NCBI GenBank assembly: GCA_900466875.1
Contig: UBNQ01000022.1
Span: forward strand, 1 to 64,000
Source of the DNA: Hyphomicrobiales bacterium
Lineage (GTDB): Bacteria; Pseudomonadota; Alphaproteobacteria; Rhizobiales; Rhizobiaceae
Direction of reading: 5' to 3'
DNA: 64,000 bases
This document shows positions 7,353-16,512 of this stretch, in pieces. A model generated the notes under the pieces. That model had not been told where the DNA came from, ran no database searches, and saw only the letters and a program-made list of their open reading frames with translations. Position 1 is the first letter of the stretch, and every line of letters starts with the position of its first letter. The position numbers were made by a program, and so were the translations under genes.

Positions 7353-8789
7353 TCAGCCCCGCTTCAGCTTGACGCCGAAGCCGAGAACGAAGCTTACCAG
7401 CGCACCGAGTGCTGCGGTGCCGTAAAGCCACGCGGCGGTATCGCCGGCAGATCCCGTTGCAAGGCTTGCCGTCAGCCCGGTTGCGGTTGCGATCGTGCCG
7501 GAAAGTGCTGCCCCCACCGCATAACCGGCCGTCGACATGGTGGGCAGGAGCGCGCTGGCGCGGTCACGCTCTTTCGGATCGGCCGCCTCCATCGCCGCTT
7601 CATTGACATTGGCCCAGGCGAGGCCAAACCCGATGCCGATCAGGATCTGGCCGAAAATCACCAGAGGCAGCCATTGAAGGCCGATCGCGACAGCCAGCGC
7701 AACGAAACCGAACAGGTGGAAGAGCGGCCCGACCCACATGGTCGCATCGCGCCATGCAAAGGCCTCGTAGCGGCTGGCGACCATGGCGACAACGCTCCAG
7801 ACGAGCGCCATGGTGACGACGATATAACCCACGACCGCCGGGCCCAGCCGGAAGACGTCACTGACGAGAAGCGCCAGATAGGTGCTGCCCGCCGAATGAC
7901 CGGCCGACATCAGGAACAGCATGAGGAAGGCGCGGCCGAGCACCGAGCCGGGGCGAAAGGTGCCGGCGGGAAAAAGCGGCGGGCCGAAACGGCCATCGAG
8001 CAGGACGACCGACAGAAGCGCCAGCACGCCGAAAACCAGAAGCGCGGCCTGCCAGAGCGGCTCTCCGCTGGTCGAAGAAAGAGCAAAGATCAGAGCGGTC
8101 ACGACGCAGAGCCCGACGGAGACGGGTGCGAAGCTCGCCGCCCTGCCCTCGCTGGTTTTCGGCCCGGTGAGAGCGGTGAACAGGACCAGCGTGACCAGAA
8201 AAGGCGTCACGGCGAGGAAGGAGGATCGCCAGGAAATCGCCTCGGTCATCACGCCGCCGATCAGCGGGCCGAGCAGCGCCGTCACTGCCCAGACGGTTGC
8301 CTCGACGGCGAAGACTCGGGCAATCAGTGACGAGGAAAAGTTTGCCGGGATGAGGCTATAGCAGATCGCCACGATCAGGCCGTCAGCCACGCCTTGCAGA
8401 AGGCGCCCGAAGACGATCCAGCCGAAGGCGGGGGCGAAAAAGGCCATCAACCCGCCGAATGCAAAAACCAGAGAGGCGATCGCAAGGCTCATGCGCACGC
8501 CGAGCCGGTCGCGGATCGAGGCGGCCGCGGTGCCGCCGGCGATCGAGCCGATGAAATAGAGACTGTAGACCCAGCTGTACCACTCGCGCCCGCCCAGTTC
8601 GGCAGCGGCCAGCGGCATGGCGGCGACGATGGCGAACTGGTTAAAGGCATGAAGGCCGATGCCGCTGGAAATCAGCGCCAGCATGCGGCCGCTCTCTCCC
8701 TTCAGAAGGTCCGCATAACCCGGGGCGTCGGTGCCGGCCGGTTTCATATCTTGCATCGGGCCGGTCCGCTCCTCGATCAGTTCCGTCAT
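7353..8789 (-). CDS. MFS drug/metabolite efflux transporter
   Basis: This is a ~478-residue major facilitator protein with a cytosolic N-terminus and about 12-14 hydrophobic spans. It has motifs of the drug:H+ antiporter class ([22 protein letters not shown] after TM2, and [20 protein letters not shown], the motif C region). The ATG at 8789 has AGGA six bases upstream; the ATG at 8795 would leave no spacing. It is divergent from soxR across a SoxR box, so superoxide or redox-cycling drugs may induce it. It converges with the MocR gene, 3 bases between stops. Confidence 0.88.
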   Translation of the reverse strand: MTELIEERTGPMQDMKPAGTDAPGYADLLKGESGRMLALISSGIGLHAFNQFAIVAAMPLAAAELGGREWYSWVYSLYFIGSIAGGTAAASIRDRLGVRMSLAIASLVFAFGGLMAFFAPAFGWIVFGRLLQGVADGLIVAICYSLIPANFSSSLIARVFAVEATVWAVTALLGPLIGGVMTEAISWRSSFLAVTPFLVTLVLFTALTGPKTSEGRAASFAPVSVGLCVVTALIFALSSTSGEPLWQAALLVFGVLALLSVVLLDGRFGPPLFPAGTFRPGSVLGRAFLMLFLMSAGHSAGSTYLALLVSDVFRLGPAVVGYIVVTMALVWSVVAMVASRYEAFAWRDATMWVGPLFHLFGFVALAVAIGLQWLPLVIFGQILIGIGFGLAWANVNEAAMEAADPKERDRASALLPTMSTAGYAVGAALSGTIATATGLTASLATGSAGDTAAWLYGTAALGALVSFVLGFGVKLKRG

Positions 8790-8871
8790 TTCCATTCCTA
8801 CCTGTTGTACCGCGTCTTTTCACGGGGGCGTCCCCAATCGGGCTTTTCATGTCGCGGGCGGCACCCTAAAA

Positions 8872-8889
8872 TCTCAACCAAGGTTGAGG
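8872..8889. promoter_or_regulatory. SoxR operator
   Basis: CTCAACC (8873-8879) and GGTTGAG (8882-8888) form a perfect dyad around AA, closely resembling the SoxR-box consensus CCTCAAGTTAACTTGAGG. It lies 15 bases before the soxR ATG and 83 bases before the MFS start, in the shared divergent region. Confidence 0.75.
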
Positions 8890-8903
8890 TCAATGGAAAA
8901 AAG

Positions 8904-9374
8904 ATGGCGAAATTCAATAATCCCGGCGCATTGCAGGGCCTCGGTGTAGGACAGGTGGCTGAACGCGCCGGCGTGGCGGTCTCGACGCTGCATTTCTACG
9001 AGGAAGAAGGGCTGATCGAGAGCTGGCGCAATGGCGGCAACCACCGGCGTTACGGCCGCGACGTTCTCAGACGCATCGCCGTGATCCGGGTGGCGCAAAG
9101 GGCCGGCGTGCCGCTGAAGGAGATTGCCGAGGCGCTGAAATCCCTGCCGCAGGGGCGCACGCCCAATGCAAGGGACTGGGGGCGGCTTTCCGCCCGATGG
9201 AAAGACGAACTGGATGCCCGGATCGCGGCGCTGACGCAATTGCGTGACGAGCTGACCGGCTGTATCGGCTGCGGCTGCCTGTCGCTGAAAGCCTGTCCGC
9301 TGCGCAATCCCGGCGACCAGCTGGCGGCCAGCGGAAGTGGTCCACTCCTGCTGGCCGCCGGCGACGAAAGCTGA
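8904..9374 (+). CDS. soxR: Redox-sensitive transcriptional activator SoxR
   Basis: This 156-residue MerR-family regulator has the N-terminal HTH ([22 protein letters not shown]), a dimerisation helix, and the [2Fe-2S] ligand motif [17 protein letters not shown] near residues 119-130, the exact C-x2-C-x-C-x5-C spacing of SoxR. Oxidation of the cluster by redox-cycling compounds turns on the target promoter. The start at 8904 is the first in-frame ATG after the operator; the open frame upstream to 8394 is antisense to the MFS gene. In non-enteric bacteria SoxR usually controls efflux pumps and oxidoreductases directly, which fits the divergent MFS gene. Confidence 0.95.
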   Translation: MAKFNNPGALQGLGVGQVAERAGVAVSTLHFYEEEGLIESWRNGGNHRRYGRDVLRRIAVIRVAQRAGVPLKEIAEALKSLPQGRTPNARDWGRLSARWKDELDARIAALTQLRDELTGCIGCGCLSLKACPLRNPGDQLAASGSGPLLLAAGDES

Positions 9375-9542
9375 TTCGCGGCGGCGACCGACGACACTGC
9401 GCCGGCGCTTAAATCAAAAGCAAAATGCTCAGGCAATGGGCAGCGGATGATCGATTTTTGAGCGCGTGACATTTTTGCTACAGCCTTTTTAGCAAACGCT
9501 CCTAAATCCTGTTCATCAGCAATGCTTATGGAGGGAAAATCC

Positions 9543-10178
9543 ATGAAGGGTCTTTTCATTCTCGCCGCTTCCGTCGCCGCCCTGAGCGTATCGACCGCAG
9601 CCTATGCCGCAGACGCCGTAGAGCAAATCCCGACCGCTCCGGTTGCCATCGAAACCGCACCGTCCTTTACCTGGGAAGGTTTTTATCTCGGCGCCCATAC
9701 CGGCTATGGCTGGGGCAATGGCGATCTGGAAGGTTTTGGCGAGGAGAATTTCGACGGATGGCGGCTCGGCGCCTTCGCCGGTTATAACTGGCAGCTTTCC
9801 AACGGCTTCGTCGTCGGTCTCGAAGGTGACGCCAATTACGACTGGAGCGACGCCAATTACGGCGGCGGCGTCTCCGTCGACAACGGCTTCTCCGGCTCCG
9901 TTCGCGGTCGCGTCGGTTATGCCTTCGACCGCACGCTGGTTTATGCTGCCGGCGGCTGGACGGCAACCAATGTGGACCTGAATGCGCCGGGCGGCTTCGA
10001 TGACGATGACACGCTGCATGGCTGGACGATCGGCGCCGGCGTCGACCACGCCTTTACCGACAATATCTTCGGTCGGCTGGAATATCGCTACAACGACTAT
10101 GGCAGCGGCAATCTGAGCGGCGTCGATTTCGACTTCGACCAGCACGTCATCCAGGTCGGCATCGGCGTGAAGTTCTAG
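9543..10178 (+). CDS. Outer-membrane beta-barrel protein (Omp31/RopB-like)
   Basis: This 211-residue protein has a signal peptide (MKGLFILAASVAALSVSTAAYA, cleavage AYA-AD). An eight-strand barrel with alternating aromatic strands follows: WEGFYLGAHTGYGWG, WRLGAFAGYNW, SVRGRVGYAFDRTLVYAAGG, NIFGRLEYRYNDYG, and a terminal VIQVGIGVKF ending in Phe, the BAM recognition signal. GGAGGGA lies before the ATG at 9543. It belongs to the Omp25/Omp31/RopB group of abundant rhizobial surface proteins. It is monocistronic with its own terminator. Confidence 0.92.
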   Translation: MKGLFILAASVAALSVSTAAYAADAVEQIPTAPVAIETAPSFTWEGFYLGAHTGYGWGNGDLEGFGEENFDGWRLGAFAGYNWQLSNGFVVGLEGDANYDWSDANYGGGVSVDNGFSGSVRGRVGYAFDRTLVYAAGGWTATNVDLNAPGGFDDDDTLHGWTIGAGVDHAFTDNIFGRLEYRYNDYGSGNLSGVDFDFDQHVIQVGIGVKF

Positions 10179-10238
10179 AGCATTTCCGCATGTCTTCAGC
10201 GCAAAACCGCTGCACATTTTTGCGCGACATGCTTTAGG
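10177..10238. repeat. Short intergenic repeat beginning AGAGCATTTCCGC
   Basis: It starts with the same 13 bases as the RIME-like elements, then reads CGCAAAACCGCTGCAC and TTTTGCGCGACATGC, a pattern typical of short rhizobial intergenic repeats. It directly follows the Omp stop codon. Family assignment is tentative. Confidence 0.45.
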
Positions 10239-10263
10239 AATACTTGCCTTTCAAGGCACGAGG

Positions 10264-10300
10264 AAAAGCCGTCCGCACACCTGTGCGGGCGGCTTTTTTT
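10264..10300 (+). terminator. Rho-independent terminator of the Omp31-like gene
   Basis: GCCGTCCGCACA pairs with TGTGCGGGCGGC (one G-T pair, 2-base loop) and is followed by seven T. Preceding A-tract makes it potentially bidirectional, serving the leftward GNAT gene too. Confidence 0.85.
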
Positions 10301-10311
10301 GTGCGATGCCT

Positions 10312-10749
10312 TCAGGGTCGGCGCTTCGTCAGGCGGATGTCCATGCTGCCGATATCCTGTTCGTTGCCCCATCCCAGAGACTGGTAGAACCCTGCCGCGC
10401 GGGTATCCCTGCCCGTTTCGAGCCAGATTTCGGAATGAAGCTCGAACAGCTTTTCCTCGGCCGCCGCCACAAGCTTGCCTCCCAGCCCCCTGCCCGAATG
10501 GGTGGGAAGCACGAAGGCGGCAAAAAGCGATGCCTCTTCGATATCGATCATCGAGAAGCCCGCGACCTCGCCGTCAACTACGGCCACCCAGGCGCAAGGT
10601 GACGCAGCCAGCATGTCCGATACGGACTGTTCGGTAATCCCCATCTGCGCCAGCTGCTCTACCGATAGATGGTTTTCCCGCACCGATGTCCTGACACGAA
10701 AGATATCCGCAAGGTCGGATGGAAGGGCAAGGCGGATATGGGCGGACAT
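10312..10749 (-). CDS. GNAT-family N-acetyltransferase
   Basis: This 145-residue protein shows the GNAT fold: IRLALPSDLADIFRVR (beta1-alpha1), AGFSMIDIEEASLFAAFVLPTHSGRGLGGKLVAAAEEKL, where SGRGLGGKL is the acetyl-CoA pyrophosphate loop (motif A), and AAGFYQSLGWG (motif B). The acceptor substrate cannot be inferred. One of five GNAT genes in the window. Confidence 0.85.
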   Translation of the reverse strand: MSAHIRLALPSDLADIFRVRTSVRENHLSVEQLAQMGITEQSVSDMLAASPCAWVAVVDGEVAGFSMIDIEEASLFAAFVLPTHSGRGLGGKLVAAAEEKLFELHSEIWLETGRDTRAAGFYQSLGWGNEQDIGSMDIRLTKRRP

Positions 10750-10900
10750 ACGCTAACTCCAGAATAGGCATTGTATCGCGGCAGGCGCGGATATTGACAG
10801 GTCCGACATGGAGCAGGATAGCTTCGGGATTTCAAGAGATTGCGCATCCCGCGCGCATCATGTCCCGGGGCCGCCATTCACAAGAGGGAGGAAATGCCGG

Positions 10901-11518
10901 ATGATCATTGTCGTCGAGGGCATCAGTGCGGCAGGCAAGACAACATGGTGCCGGGCGCATGCACATCCCCACCTGATCACCGAGAGCTATCCGGCCGATC
11001 GCCGGAAACAGCCGGAGACGGGGCGGGCAACCGCCCGCTACTGGACCGAATGGAATGTCAAACGGTGGGGCGACGCGCTGGCCATGGAAGAAGCCACAGG
11101 CCATGCCGTATGCGACACCGACCCGCAGAAGCTTCACTATAACTGGGGCATGTTCCAGATCGGCGTTCTGCCGGAATCACAATGGCGGCTGCAGCTCGAG
11201 ACAAGCCGCGCGGCGGTTGCCGAGAAGCGGCTCGGTTTCGCCGACGCCTATCTCGTCAAGGAGATAGACCCGATCGTCGCCAGACAGCAGCGTGACAACG
11301 ATATGTCAAAAGCGCGGGACCGCTTCGATCTCAACGTGCAGCTCCAGCCGTCGCTTATCCGCTGGTACCGGCAGATGGATGCGATCCTTGGAGGTCGCGT
11401 GCATTGGGGCCTGCCTGAAACCGGGCTTGCGCTCGGCGCCATCACGCCCAATGCGTTGCGTTACGATATCGGCGCATTCGACGCGTTCATCGCATCGCTG
11501 GAAACCGGCACGGCTTGA
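10901..11518 (+). CDS. P-loop kinase-like protein
   Basis: This 205-residue protein begins MIIVVEGISAAGKTTWCR, with a Walker A motif GISAAGKT right at the first strand, as in nucleoside/nucleotide and sugar kinases and cytidylate-type kinases. WNVKRWGDALAMEEATGHAVCDTDPQKLHYNW supplies an acidic second strand (CDTD). It is soluble and cytoplasmic. The substrate is unknown. The start at 10901 follows GGGAGG; the upstream open frame to 10808 lacks an SD. It stands alone between a GNAT and a small ORF. Confidence 0.7.
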   Translation: MIIVVEGISAAGKTTWCRAHAHPHLITESYPADRRKQPETGRATARYWTEWNVKRWGDALAMEEATGHAVCDTDPQKLHYNWGMFQIGVLPESQWRLQLETSRAAVAEKRLGFADAYLVKEIDPIVARQQRDNDMSKARDRFDLNVQLQPSLIRWYRQMDAILGGRVHWGLPETGLALGAITPNALRYDIGAFDAFIASLETGTA

Positions 11519-11597
11519 GCTTAATCTTCTTAAAGTACCGCATGGGATCGTCTCGTGCCATGGCAGCGAAGCCGCCAAATGCGGATATTCGGCCAGA

Positions 11598-11873
11598 CTA
11601 GAAATGTGTGAATGGCACTTTCGAGGTCTCGCTTCGCCGCTCTTGTCCCGCCGCGTAGCGTGGCAGATCGCTGACACCGGCCTCAAATGCGGCTCGAATT
11701 TCGGATTGGCTGAAATTGCGATCCCATAGCTCGGTCATCAGCGAAACTATAATGTGGCTTAGCGGCTCGGCAGGATGGCCGCTTTGAGTTGAGATTTCCG
11801 CACAACGCAAGGCGAAATTTGACGCAACCGTGTTGCTATGAGCGTCCCATGGTTCGTCGGTGAGACCAGGCAT
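11598..11873 (-). CDS. Hypothetical protein, 91 residues
   Basis: GGAG lies 7 bases before the ATG. The product is acidic/helical (HIIVSLMTELWDRNFSQSEIRAAFEAGVSDLPRYAAGQERRS) with no recognisable domain. It converges on the P-loop kinase gene. The good SD and protein-like composition support a real gene. Confidence 0.55.
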   Translation of the reverse strand: MPGLTDEPWDAHSNTVASNFALRCAEISTQSGHPAEPLSHIIVSLMTELWDRNFSQSEIRAAFEAGVSDLPRYAAGQERRSETSKVPFTHF

Positions 11874-12065
11874 CTCTTATCTCCATAACATCAACAATCA
11901 AACAGGCACTTGAACGTAGAGCTTGTCCGCTTCGGGCCGTTGGCCGTCATGTCTCGGACGAGACATCAGGAGACATGCACTTCAGGTCAACCATGCGAGT
12001 CCGTTTCATCCACCGGAACATTTCAATTTAACCAGGAAAGGCTTCAGGGGACATTGATGACGCCA

Positions 12066-12293
12066 TCACGGGAAGCTCAGGTCCAAACCGAGCATGCCGC
12101 TCAGGACGAAGGCGAGGAGCCCGACGGCGAGTACCGCGGCCAGGAAGGCTGCGGTCATCTTGCCGCCCGTGCGCACCAACGCCAACGTCTCGCCCTTCTC
12201 ACCCTGATCATAATGCCACTTGATGGCGAAGAACATGGCGATGCCCAGCGCGGCAACCTTGAATATGACGAAGACGACAGGAACCCAATCCAT
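12066..12293 (-). CDS. Small two-span membrane protein
   Basis: This 75-residue protein starts MDWVPVVFVIFKVAALGIAMF (TM1), has a short charged loop (KWHYDQGEKGETLALVRTGGK) and ends with TM2 (MTAAFLAAVLAVGLLAFVL). An in-frame ATG at 12314 would add seven residues; neither start has a strong SD. Function unknown. Confidence 0.6.
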   Translation of the reverse strand: MDWVPVVFVIFKVAALGIAMFFAIKWHYDQGEKGETLALVRTGGKMTAAFLAAVLAVGLLAFVLSGMLGLDLSFP

Positions 12294-12414
12294 GAAAAAG
12301 ACTCTCATATGCATCGATTATGCGCATAATGACCTTATTTTAGGCAGACAGATACTTCTTATTCTGCAACGCTGATGTGTAAAAGCAGATGGCGGTTTGC
12401 CCGACCGCCCACCT

Positions 12415-13332
12415 TCACCCGTGGCTGGAACTGTTCGGCACGACAGGTTCCTCTTCCTTCACCTTGGCGCGGTGGAAGATGAACATGCCGGCGATGACGA
12501 TGATGGCGGCACCTGCCAGCGTCTGTCCGTCGGGGAAATCGCCGAAGAAGGCCCAGCCGAAAACGATCGCCCATAAAAGCAGCGTATATTGCAGCGGCGC
12601 CAGAACTGAGGCGGGCGCCAGTTTCAGCGAGCGGGTGATCAGGAGGTGCGCCGAGCAGGAAACGACGCCGAGCAGAAGGAGCGCGAACAGTTCGCCTCCG
12701 GTAAACGGGCTCCAGTTGCCGACGCTGAACCAGATGCCGGCGACAAGCGCGCCGAGCGTCTGCCAAGTGACCAGCGTCACGTCCGGCGTTGAGCGCAGCA
12801 CGCGGCCAAGCACCAGCGACAGGGCGAAGGAGAGGCTGCCGATCAGCGCGAACATCGACGGCCATGACAGCATGGCTTCCGACGGGCGAAGCGCGATGAT
12901 GACGCCGATAAAGCCGATCAGGACGGCAAGCCAGCGCCGCCAGCCGATCCATTCCCCGAGGAAGAAATGCGAGATCGCCGCGACATAGATCGGCCCGGCC
13001 ATATAGAAGGTCATAACGTCGGCGAGCGGCAGATAGACCACGGCGGCGTAAAACAGTCCGGTATCGCAGGTTGCCATGACCACGCGGGCAAATTGCAGGC
13101 CAGGCCTTTCGACCTTGAAAAGCGCCGTCGTCGAACTGCGGGCCAGCATCGGCCCCAGAACGAGAAAGGCACCCAGCGAGCGCAGCAGCAGGACCTGTCC
13201 GACGGAGAAACTGGCGACCAGCCATTTGCCCATGGCATCGTTCAGGGCGAACATCAGGTCGCCGACGAGCATCAGAAGAATGCCGGCCAGAACGGCGTTT
13301 CCGCCGACGGCATAAGCCGTTGTTGCTTTCAT
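12415..13332 (-). CDS. EamA/DMT-family transporter (RhaT-like)
   Basis: This 305-residue protein has ten hydrophobic spans in two EamA halves (first GILLMLVGDLMFALNDAMGKWL; second SLSFALSLVLGRVLR). The conserved Pro/Gly pattern VYLPLADVMTFYMAGPIYVAAISHFFLGEWIGWRRW is typical of the group. The C-terminal tail is charged and cytoplasmic. A metabolite exporter of unknown specificity; apparently monocistronic. Confidence 0.85.
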   Translation of the reverse strand: MKATTAYAVGGNAVLAGILLMLVGDLMFALNDAMGKWLVASFSVGQVLLLRSLGAFLVLGPMLARSSTTALFKVERPGLQFARVVMATCDTGLFYAAVVYLPLADVMTFYMAGPIYVAAISHFFLGEWIGWRRWLAVLIGFIGVIIALRPSEAMLSWPSMFALIGSLSFALSLVLGRVLRSTPDVTLVTWQTLGALVAGIWFSVGNWSPFTGGELFALLLLGVVSCSAHLLITRSLKLAPASVLAPLQYTLLLWAIVFGWAFFGDFPDGQTLAGAAIIVIAGMFIFHRAKVKEEEPVVPNSSSHG

Positions 13333-13545
13333 GATATGTGGGCGCTCCGCGACGCCATTTTCGATGGCGGCCGCAGCTTAGCCAGGGAGAAGACCCCGGG
13401 CCATACCGGGATCGTCTCGATACCTGTTGGAATGGGCGGTCCATACTCCTCATGACGGCCCGTTTGCAAGGGGCATTCGGGCCGCATTCAAGCATGACGT
13501 CATATTGTCCTGCGGCAATCAGGACCGGGACAAACCAAGACTTGT

Positions 13546-14019
13546 TCAGCCGCGACGGGCGGCGTCGATTGCGGCGACGTCGATCTTCCTCATCGTCATC
13601 ATCACATCGAAGGCGCGCTTGGCTTGCGCGCCGCCGGCCGCCATCGCCTCCATCAGTGTGCGCGGGGTGATCTGCCAGGAAATGCCCCAGCGATCCCTGC
13701 ACCAGCCGCATTCGCTTTCCTCGCCGCCATTGCCGACAATGGCGTTCCAGTAGCGGTCGGTTTCCTCCTGATCCTCGGTGGAAATCTGGAACGAGAACGA
13801 TTCGTTGTGCTTGAAATGCGGACCGCCGTTCAGGCCGATGCAGGCAACGCCGGCAACGGTGAATTCGACGACCAGAACATCGCCCTCGACGCCATCGGGA
13901 TAATCACCGGGCGCGCGGGTCACTGCCCCGACGGCGCTGTCCGGAAAGGTCTGGGCATAAAACCGCGCCGCATCCTCGGCATCCTTGTTGTACCACAGGC
14001 AGATGGTGTTCTTTTGCAT
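13546..14019 (-). CDS. VOC-superfamily protein, PhnB-like (PF06983)
   Basis: This 157-residue protein begins MQKNTICLWYNKDAEDAARFYAQTFPDSAVG, the hallmark of PhnB/'3-demethylubiquinone methyltransferase-like' glyoxalase-fold proteins. CIGLNGGPHFKHNESFSFQI and CGWCRDRWGISWQITP follow. Members are structurally known but mostly have no assigned reaction. The ATG at 14019 has GGGAGG 8 bases upstream. Confidence 0.88.
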   Translation of the reverse strand: MQKNTICLWYNKDAEDAARFYAQTFPDSAVGAVTRAPGDYPDGVEGDVLVVEFTVAGVACIGLNGGPHFKHNESFSFQISTEDQEETDRYWNAIVGNGGEESECGWCRDRWGISWQITPRTLMEAMAAGGAQAKRAFDVMMTMRKIDVAAIDAARRG

Positions 14020-14210
14020 GACAAGCCTCCCGTTGTTGTGGCGTCCGGCTATCCTGTTCGGGCGTATCGTAGCCAGCCTCGCATTCAAGACGTAGGGCGA
14101 ACCGCCGATCCGACAGCGGTTTTCATTTTTGTCGATAAATTAATGATCGACGATATTGCGGCCATTTACTTAAAGGACTATCGCAAGATGTATCGAGCCG
14201 AGGGATATAA

Positions 14211-14546
14211 ATGAGAATTATCAATATCTTGACACCAATATTGCTGGTTACCGCCTTAAGTGCCTGCGCACCTACGCGCGCGCAATATGATGCGCTGCAG
14301 ACGACGCTTGAAGGCAGTCCCAAGGCGCGTGCGCAGGTTACTGCCAACTGCACGAGAAAACACTGGTCTGCGGAAAAAACCGGCAATCTGGCCAGGTTGA
14401 TGAACGTGCCGGAGAAGCGGGCGAAGTCGACATTCTGCAACAGGTTGCATGGCGGACTGGCCAGCGGCCGCATCACCTATGAGGATGTGAAGTCTGTCTG
14501 GAGCACGCCCACTTCCAACATGATAAGGGTGATGCAGGGGCGCTGA
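14211..14546 (+). CDS. Small putative lipoprotein
   Basis: This 111-residue protein carries a lipoprotein signal peptide (MRIINILTPILLVTALSAC, lipobox LSAC, Cys19). The mature part holds two further cysteines (NCTRKHW, FCNRL) that could form a disulfide. GAGG lies before the ATG. The family is unknown to me; localisation should be membrane-anchored periplasmic. Confidence 0.65.
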   Translation: MRIINILTPILLVTALSACAPTRAQYDALQTTLEGSPKARAQVTANCTRKHWSAEKTGNLARLMNVPEKRAKSTFCNRLHGGLASGRITYEDVKSVWSTPTSNMIRVMQGR

Positions 14547-14572
14547 TATCCAGGGCATAAGGCCAGGCCCGC

Positions 14573-14926
14573 TCAGGCCGTGGATTGGTTCGCGCCGGGT
14601 TCAGCCTTTGCGCCGATAAAATAGTGATCGACGATGTTCTGGCCGTTTTTCAGGATATGGCCGGCCAGCACCGGATCGCCGCCTCGAAAGGTTTCGGGAT
14701 CGCCGCCGCAAAGGTGGACAAACAGTTTCTGGTGGGCGACAGCGGCGAAATAATCGTGGGCCGGCGGTGCTTCCGTCCAGTCGGTCGATTTCAGCTCTTC
14801 GGCGGCCTGGGCCGTTGCCTCCTCGATCGCCTTGTAGATCTTTGCCAGCATATCCTGGCGGGCACGCGCCTCGATCTCGGCGTATTGCCTTTCAGCCGGG
14901 GTTAGTACGGGGCAGCTGTCGTTCAT
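14573..14926 (-). CDS. Hypothetical protein, 117 residues
   Basis: The start at 14926 follows GGAG at good spacing. The product is helical and acidic (ERQYAEIEARARQDMLAKIYKAIEEATAQAAEEL) with no motif I recognise and no signal peptide. The open frame upstream to 15091 is antisense to the neighbouring GNAT gene and not coding. Confidence 0.6.
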   Translation of the reverse strand: MNDSCPVLTPAERQYAEIEARARQDMLAKIYKAIEEATAQAAEELKSTDWTEAPPAHDYFAAVAHQKLFVHLCGGDPETFRGGDPVLAGHILKNGQNIVDHYFIGAKAEPGANQSTA

Positions 14927-15011
14927 CGGATCAATCTCCCTGCATAAATTCCGGACGCTTTTCGCATCGGAATGCGTCGGCAATAGGCCGAGGGGTGGTG
15001 GCGGGCCCGTT

Positions 15012-15572
15012 TTACCCCGCAAGCTTTTCCAGAAAGTCGTGCGCCGTTGACCACTGGTAGCGGACCATTTCCACGACCGGATTGCCCGCATGCGCGACGC
15101 CGATCCTTTCGATCACAACACCGCCAAGCCGATCGTAAAGGGCTGTCGCCCGGGTGTTTTTGACAAAGGCCCGCAGATGAACCGGCCGATCTTTTCTCAT
15201 CGGATCGAAGGCGGATATCGTGTGGCGAAGAAGCGCTTTCGCCAAGCCCTGCCCCTGGTGCGATGGCGCGACGTAGAGATTGTGCAGATAGGTGCCGAAT
15301 TCCGGTTCCTCGCTGAAGGCGAAACAGCAGAAACCCGCGGCCGGCCCGCCATCGCTGGCAACGAAGATCAGGTGATCGGGCGACGACAATGCGGCAAACC
15401 TCGTTTCCCAAAGCGCCTGCTTTTCTGACGGCACAACCTCGCTCAGATAGGCTTCGGGCAGGATATGCGCGTAGGCGCTCTGGCTGATCGAGACATGCAG
15501 GTGGATGACCCTCTGTATATCCGACGGGATCGCCGGGCGGTATTTCAGCATGGCGGCGGGGCCTTTCTCCAT
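15012..15572 (-). CDS. GNAT-family N-acetyltransferase
   Basis: This 186-residue protein has GNAT motif A in LHNLYVAPSHQGQGLAKALLRHTI (QGQGLA binds acetyl-CoA) and motif B in NTRATALYDRLGG. Its ATG abuts the stop of the upstream GNAT gene (TAG|ATG), so the two are co-translated; an internal ATG seven codons in has GGAG upstream. Substrate unknown. Confidence 0.85.
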   Translation of the reverse strand: MEKGPAAMLKYRPAIPSDIQRVIHLHVSISQSAYAHILPEAYLSEVVPSEKQALWETRFAALSSPDHLIFVASDGGPAAGFCCFAFSEEPEFGTYLHNLYVAPSHQGQGLAKALLRHTISAFDPMRKDRPVHLRAFVKNTRATALYDRLGGVVIERIGVAHAGNPVVEMVRYQWSTAHDFLEKLAG

Positions 15573-16031
15573 CTATTTTACCTGCAGGATCATATCCCAG
15601 CGGTCCAGCCCCGGAGCGTAACCATCCGGCGTAATCGTGGTCGCGATGAAACCGAATTTCTCGTAGAAGCCCTTGGTGTGCTGACTTGTATTGAGCGTGA
15701 TCGTCTCGACCTGTGGGATACTTCGTGCCAGATCAAGACGGGCTTCGGCGAGGAGCCGGCCGATACCCTTGCCGTGATAGTGGCTCGCGACCATGCCCCA
15801 GGACAGGAACGCCGTTTTCTGGTCCGGCAGAACTTTCAATCCGCCACAGCCGATGATTTCGCCTCCATCCTGCAGAACCAGATAGGGTCGCTCCAGAACC
15901 ACAGACGTCAGAAATTCGGAATACTGAGCGCGCTCCTGCGGCGCGAAAAAACGAGGCGTGTTCGTATCGAAGACGGCCAGACAAGCAGGCCTATCCTCAA
16001 TGGAATAGGGTCGTGACGTAATCTGCATCAT
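15573..16031 (-). CDS. GNAT-family N-acetyltransferase
   Basis: This 152-residue protein has the acetyl-CoA loop YHGKGIGRLLAEARL and the C-terminal TKGFYEKFGFIAT motif. It directly precedes the 15012-15572 GNAT with no gap, suggesting the two enzymes act together or form a tandem that arose by recruitment rather than recent duplication, as the sequences differ widely. Confidence 0.85.
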   Translation of the reverse strand: MMQITSRPYSIEDRPACLAVFDTNTPRFFAPQERAQYSEFLTSVVLERPYLVLQDGGEIIGCGGLKVLPDQKTAFLSWGMVASHYHGKGIGRLLAEARLDLARSIPQVETITLNTSQHTKGFYEKFGFIATTITPDGYAPGLDRWDMILQVK

Positions 16032-16052
16032 TGGACCTTTCCGCAGACCGCG

Positions 16053-16484
16053 TCAGCGCGACAGCAAACCCTTCGCCGTCAACGTGACGTGCGTTGCCGC
16101 ATTGAGATCATAGTTCTCGAATTCGCCGGGGCGAACCCAGGCGAAATCCTCGAATTCGTCGTTGATGGCGATGTTGCGGTTGGCGGCGCGGCAATCGAAG
16201 ATGAGGTAGATCATGTAGATCTCCTCCGTTGAGCCGTCCGGATAGGTTTTTGTCCTGACATCATCGCGAAAGGTCCAGGGCGTGATTTCGGCAATGTCGA
16301 GCCCCTCGCCCAGTTCCTCGCGGATTTCGCGCCGCAGCGCGTCCTCGATCTTTTCTCCGGGCTCCATGCCGCCGCCGGAAAGCGCCCATTGCCCAGGAAA
16401 CACGCCCCGGTCCGAGGGCATCTTGCAGAGCAGATAGGCGCCGTCATTTTCGATCAGCGGGCAGACGATGATCCGTTGTCTCAT
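16053..16484 (-). CDS. nudI: Nudix nucleoside triphosphatase NudI
   Basis: This 143-residue protein has the Nudix box G-x5-E-x7-REUxEExGU in [20 protein letters not shown]. The flanking [34 protein letters not shown] and [18 protein letters not shown] match enteric NudI (YfaO), which hydrolyses (deoxy)pyrimidine triphosphates. Metal ligands are the box glutamates. It is the first gene downstream of copZ on the same strand but is separated by 28 bases and a distinct role, so co-transcription is possible but unproven. Confidence 0.85.
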   Translation of the reverse strand: MRQRIIVCPLIENDGAYLLCKMPSDRGVFPGQWALSGGGMEPGEKIEDALRREIREELGEGLDIAEITPWTFRDDVRTKTYPDGSTEEIYMIYLIFDCRAANRNIAINDEFEDFAWVRPGEFENYDLNAATHVTLTAKGLLSR

Positions 16485-16512
16485 AGGTTTCTTTCCCCCC
16501 TCGAAAAGCTGC

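Noticed and set aside
8394-8903. Open frame upstream of SoxR
   Set aside because: Antisense to the MFS gene and crosses the SoxR operator; SoxR starts at 8904.
12359-13711. 450-codon leftward ORF
   Set aside because: Arg-rich shadow overlapping the DMT transporter and VOC genes in another frame.
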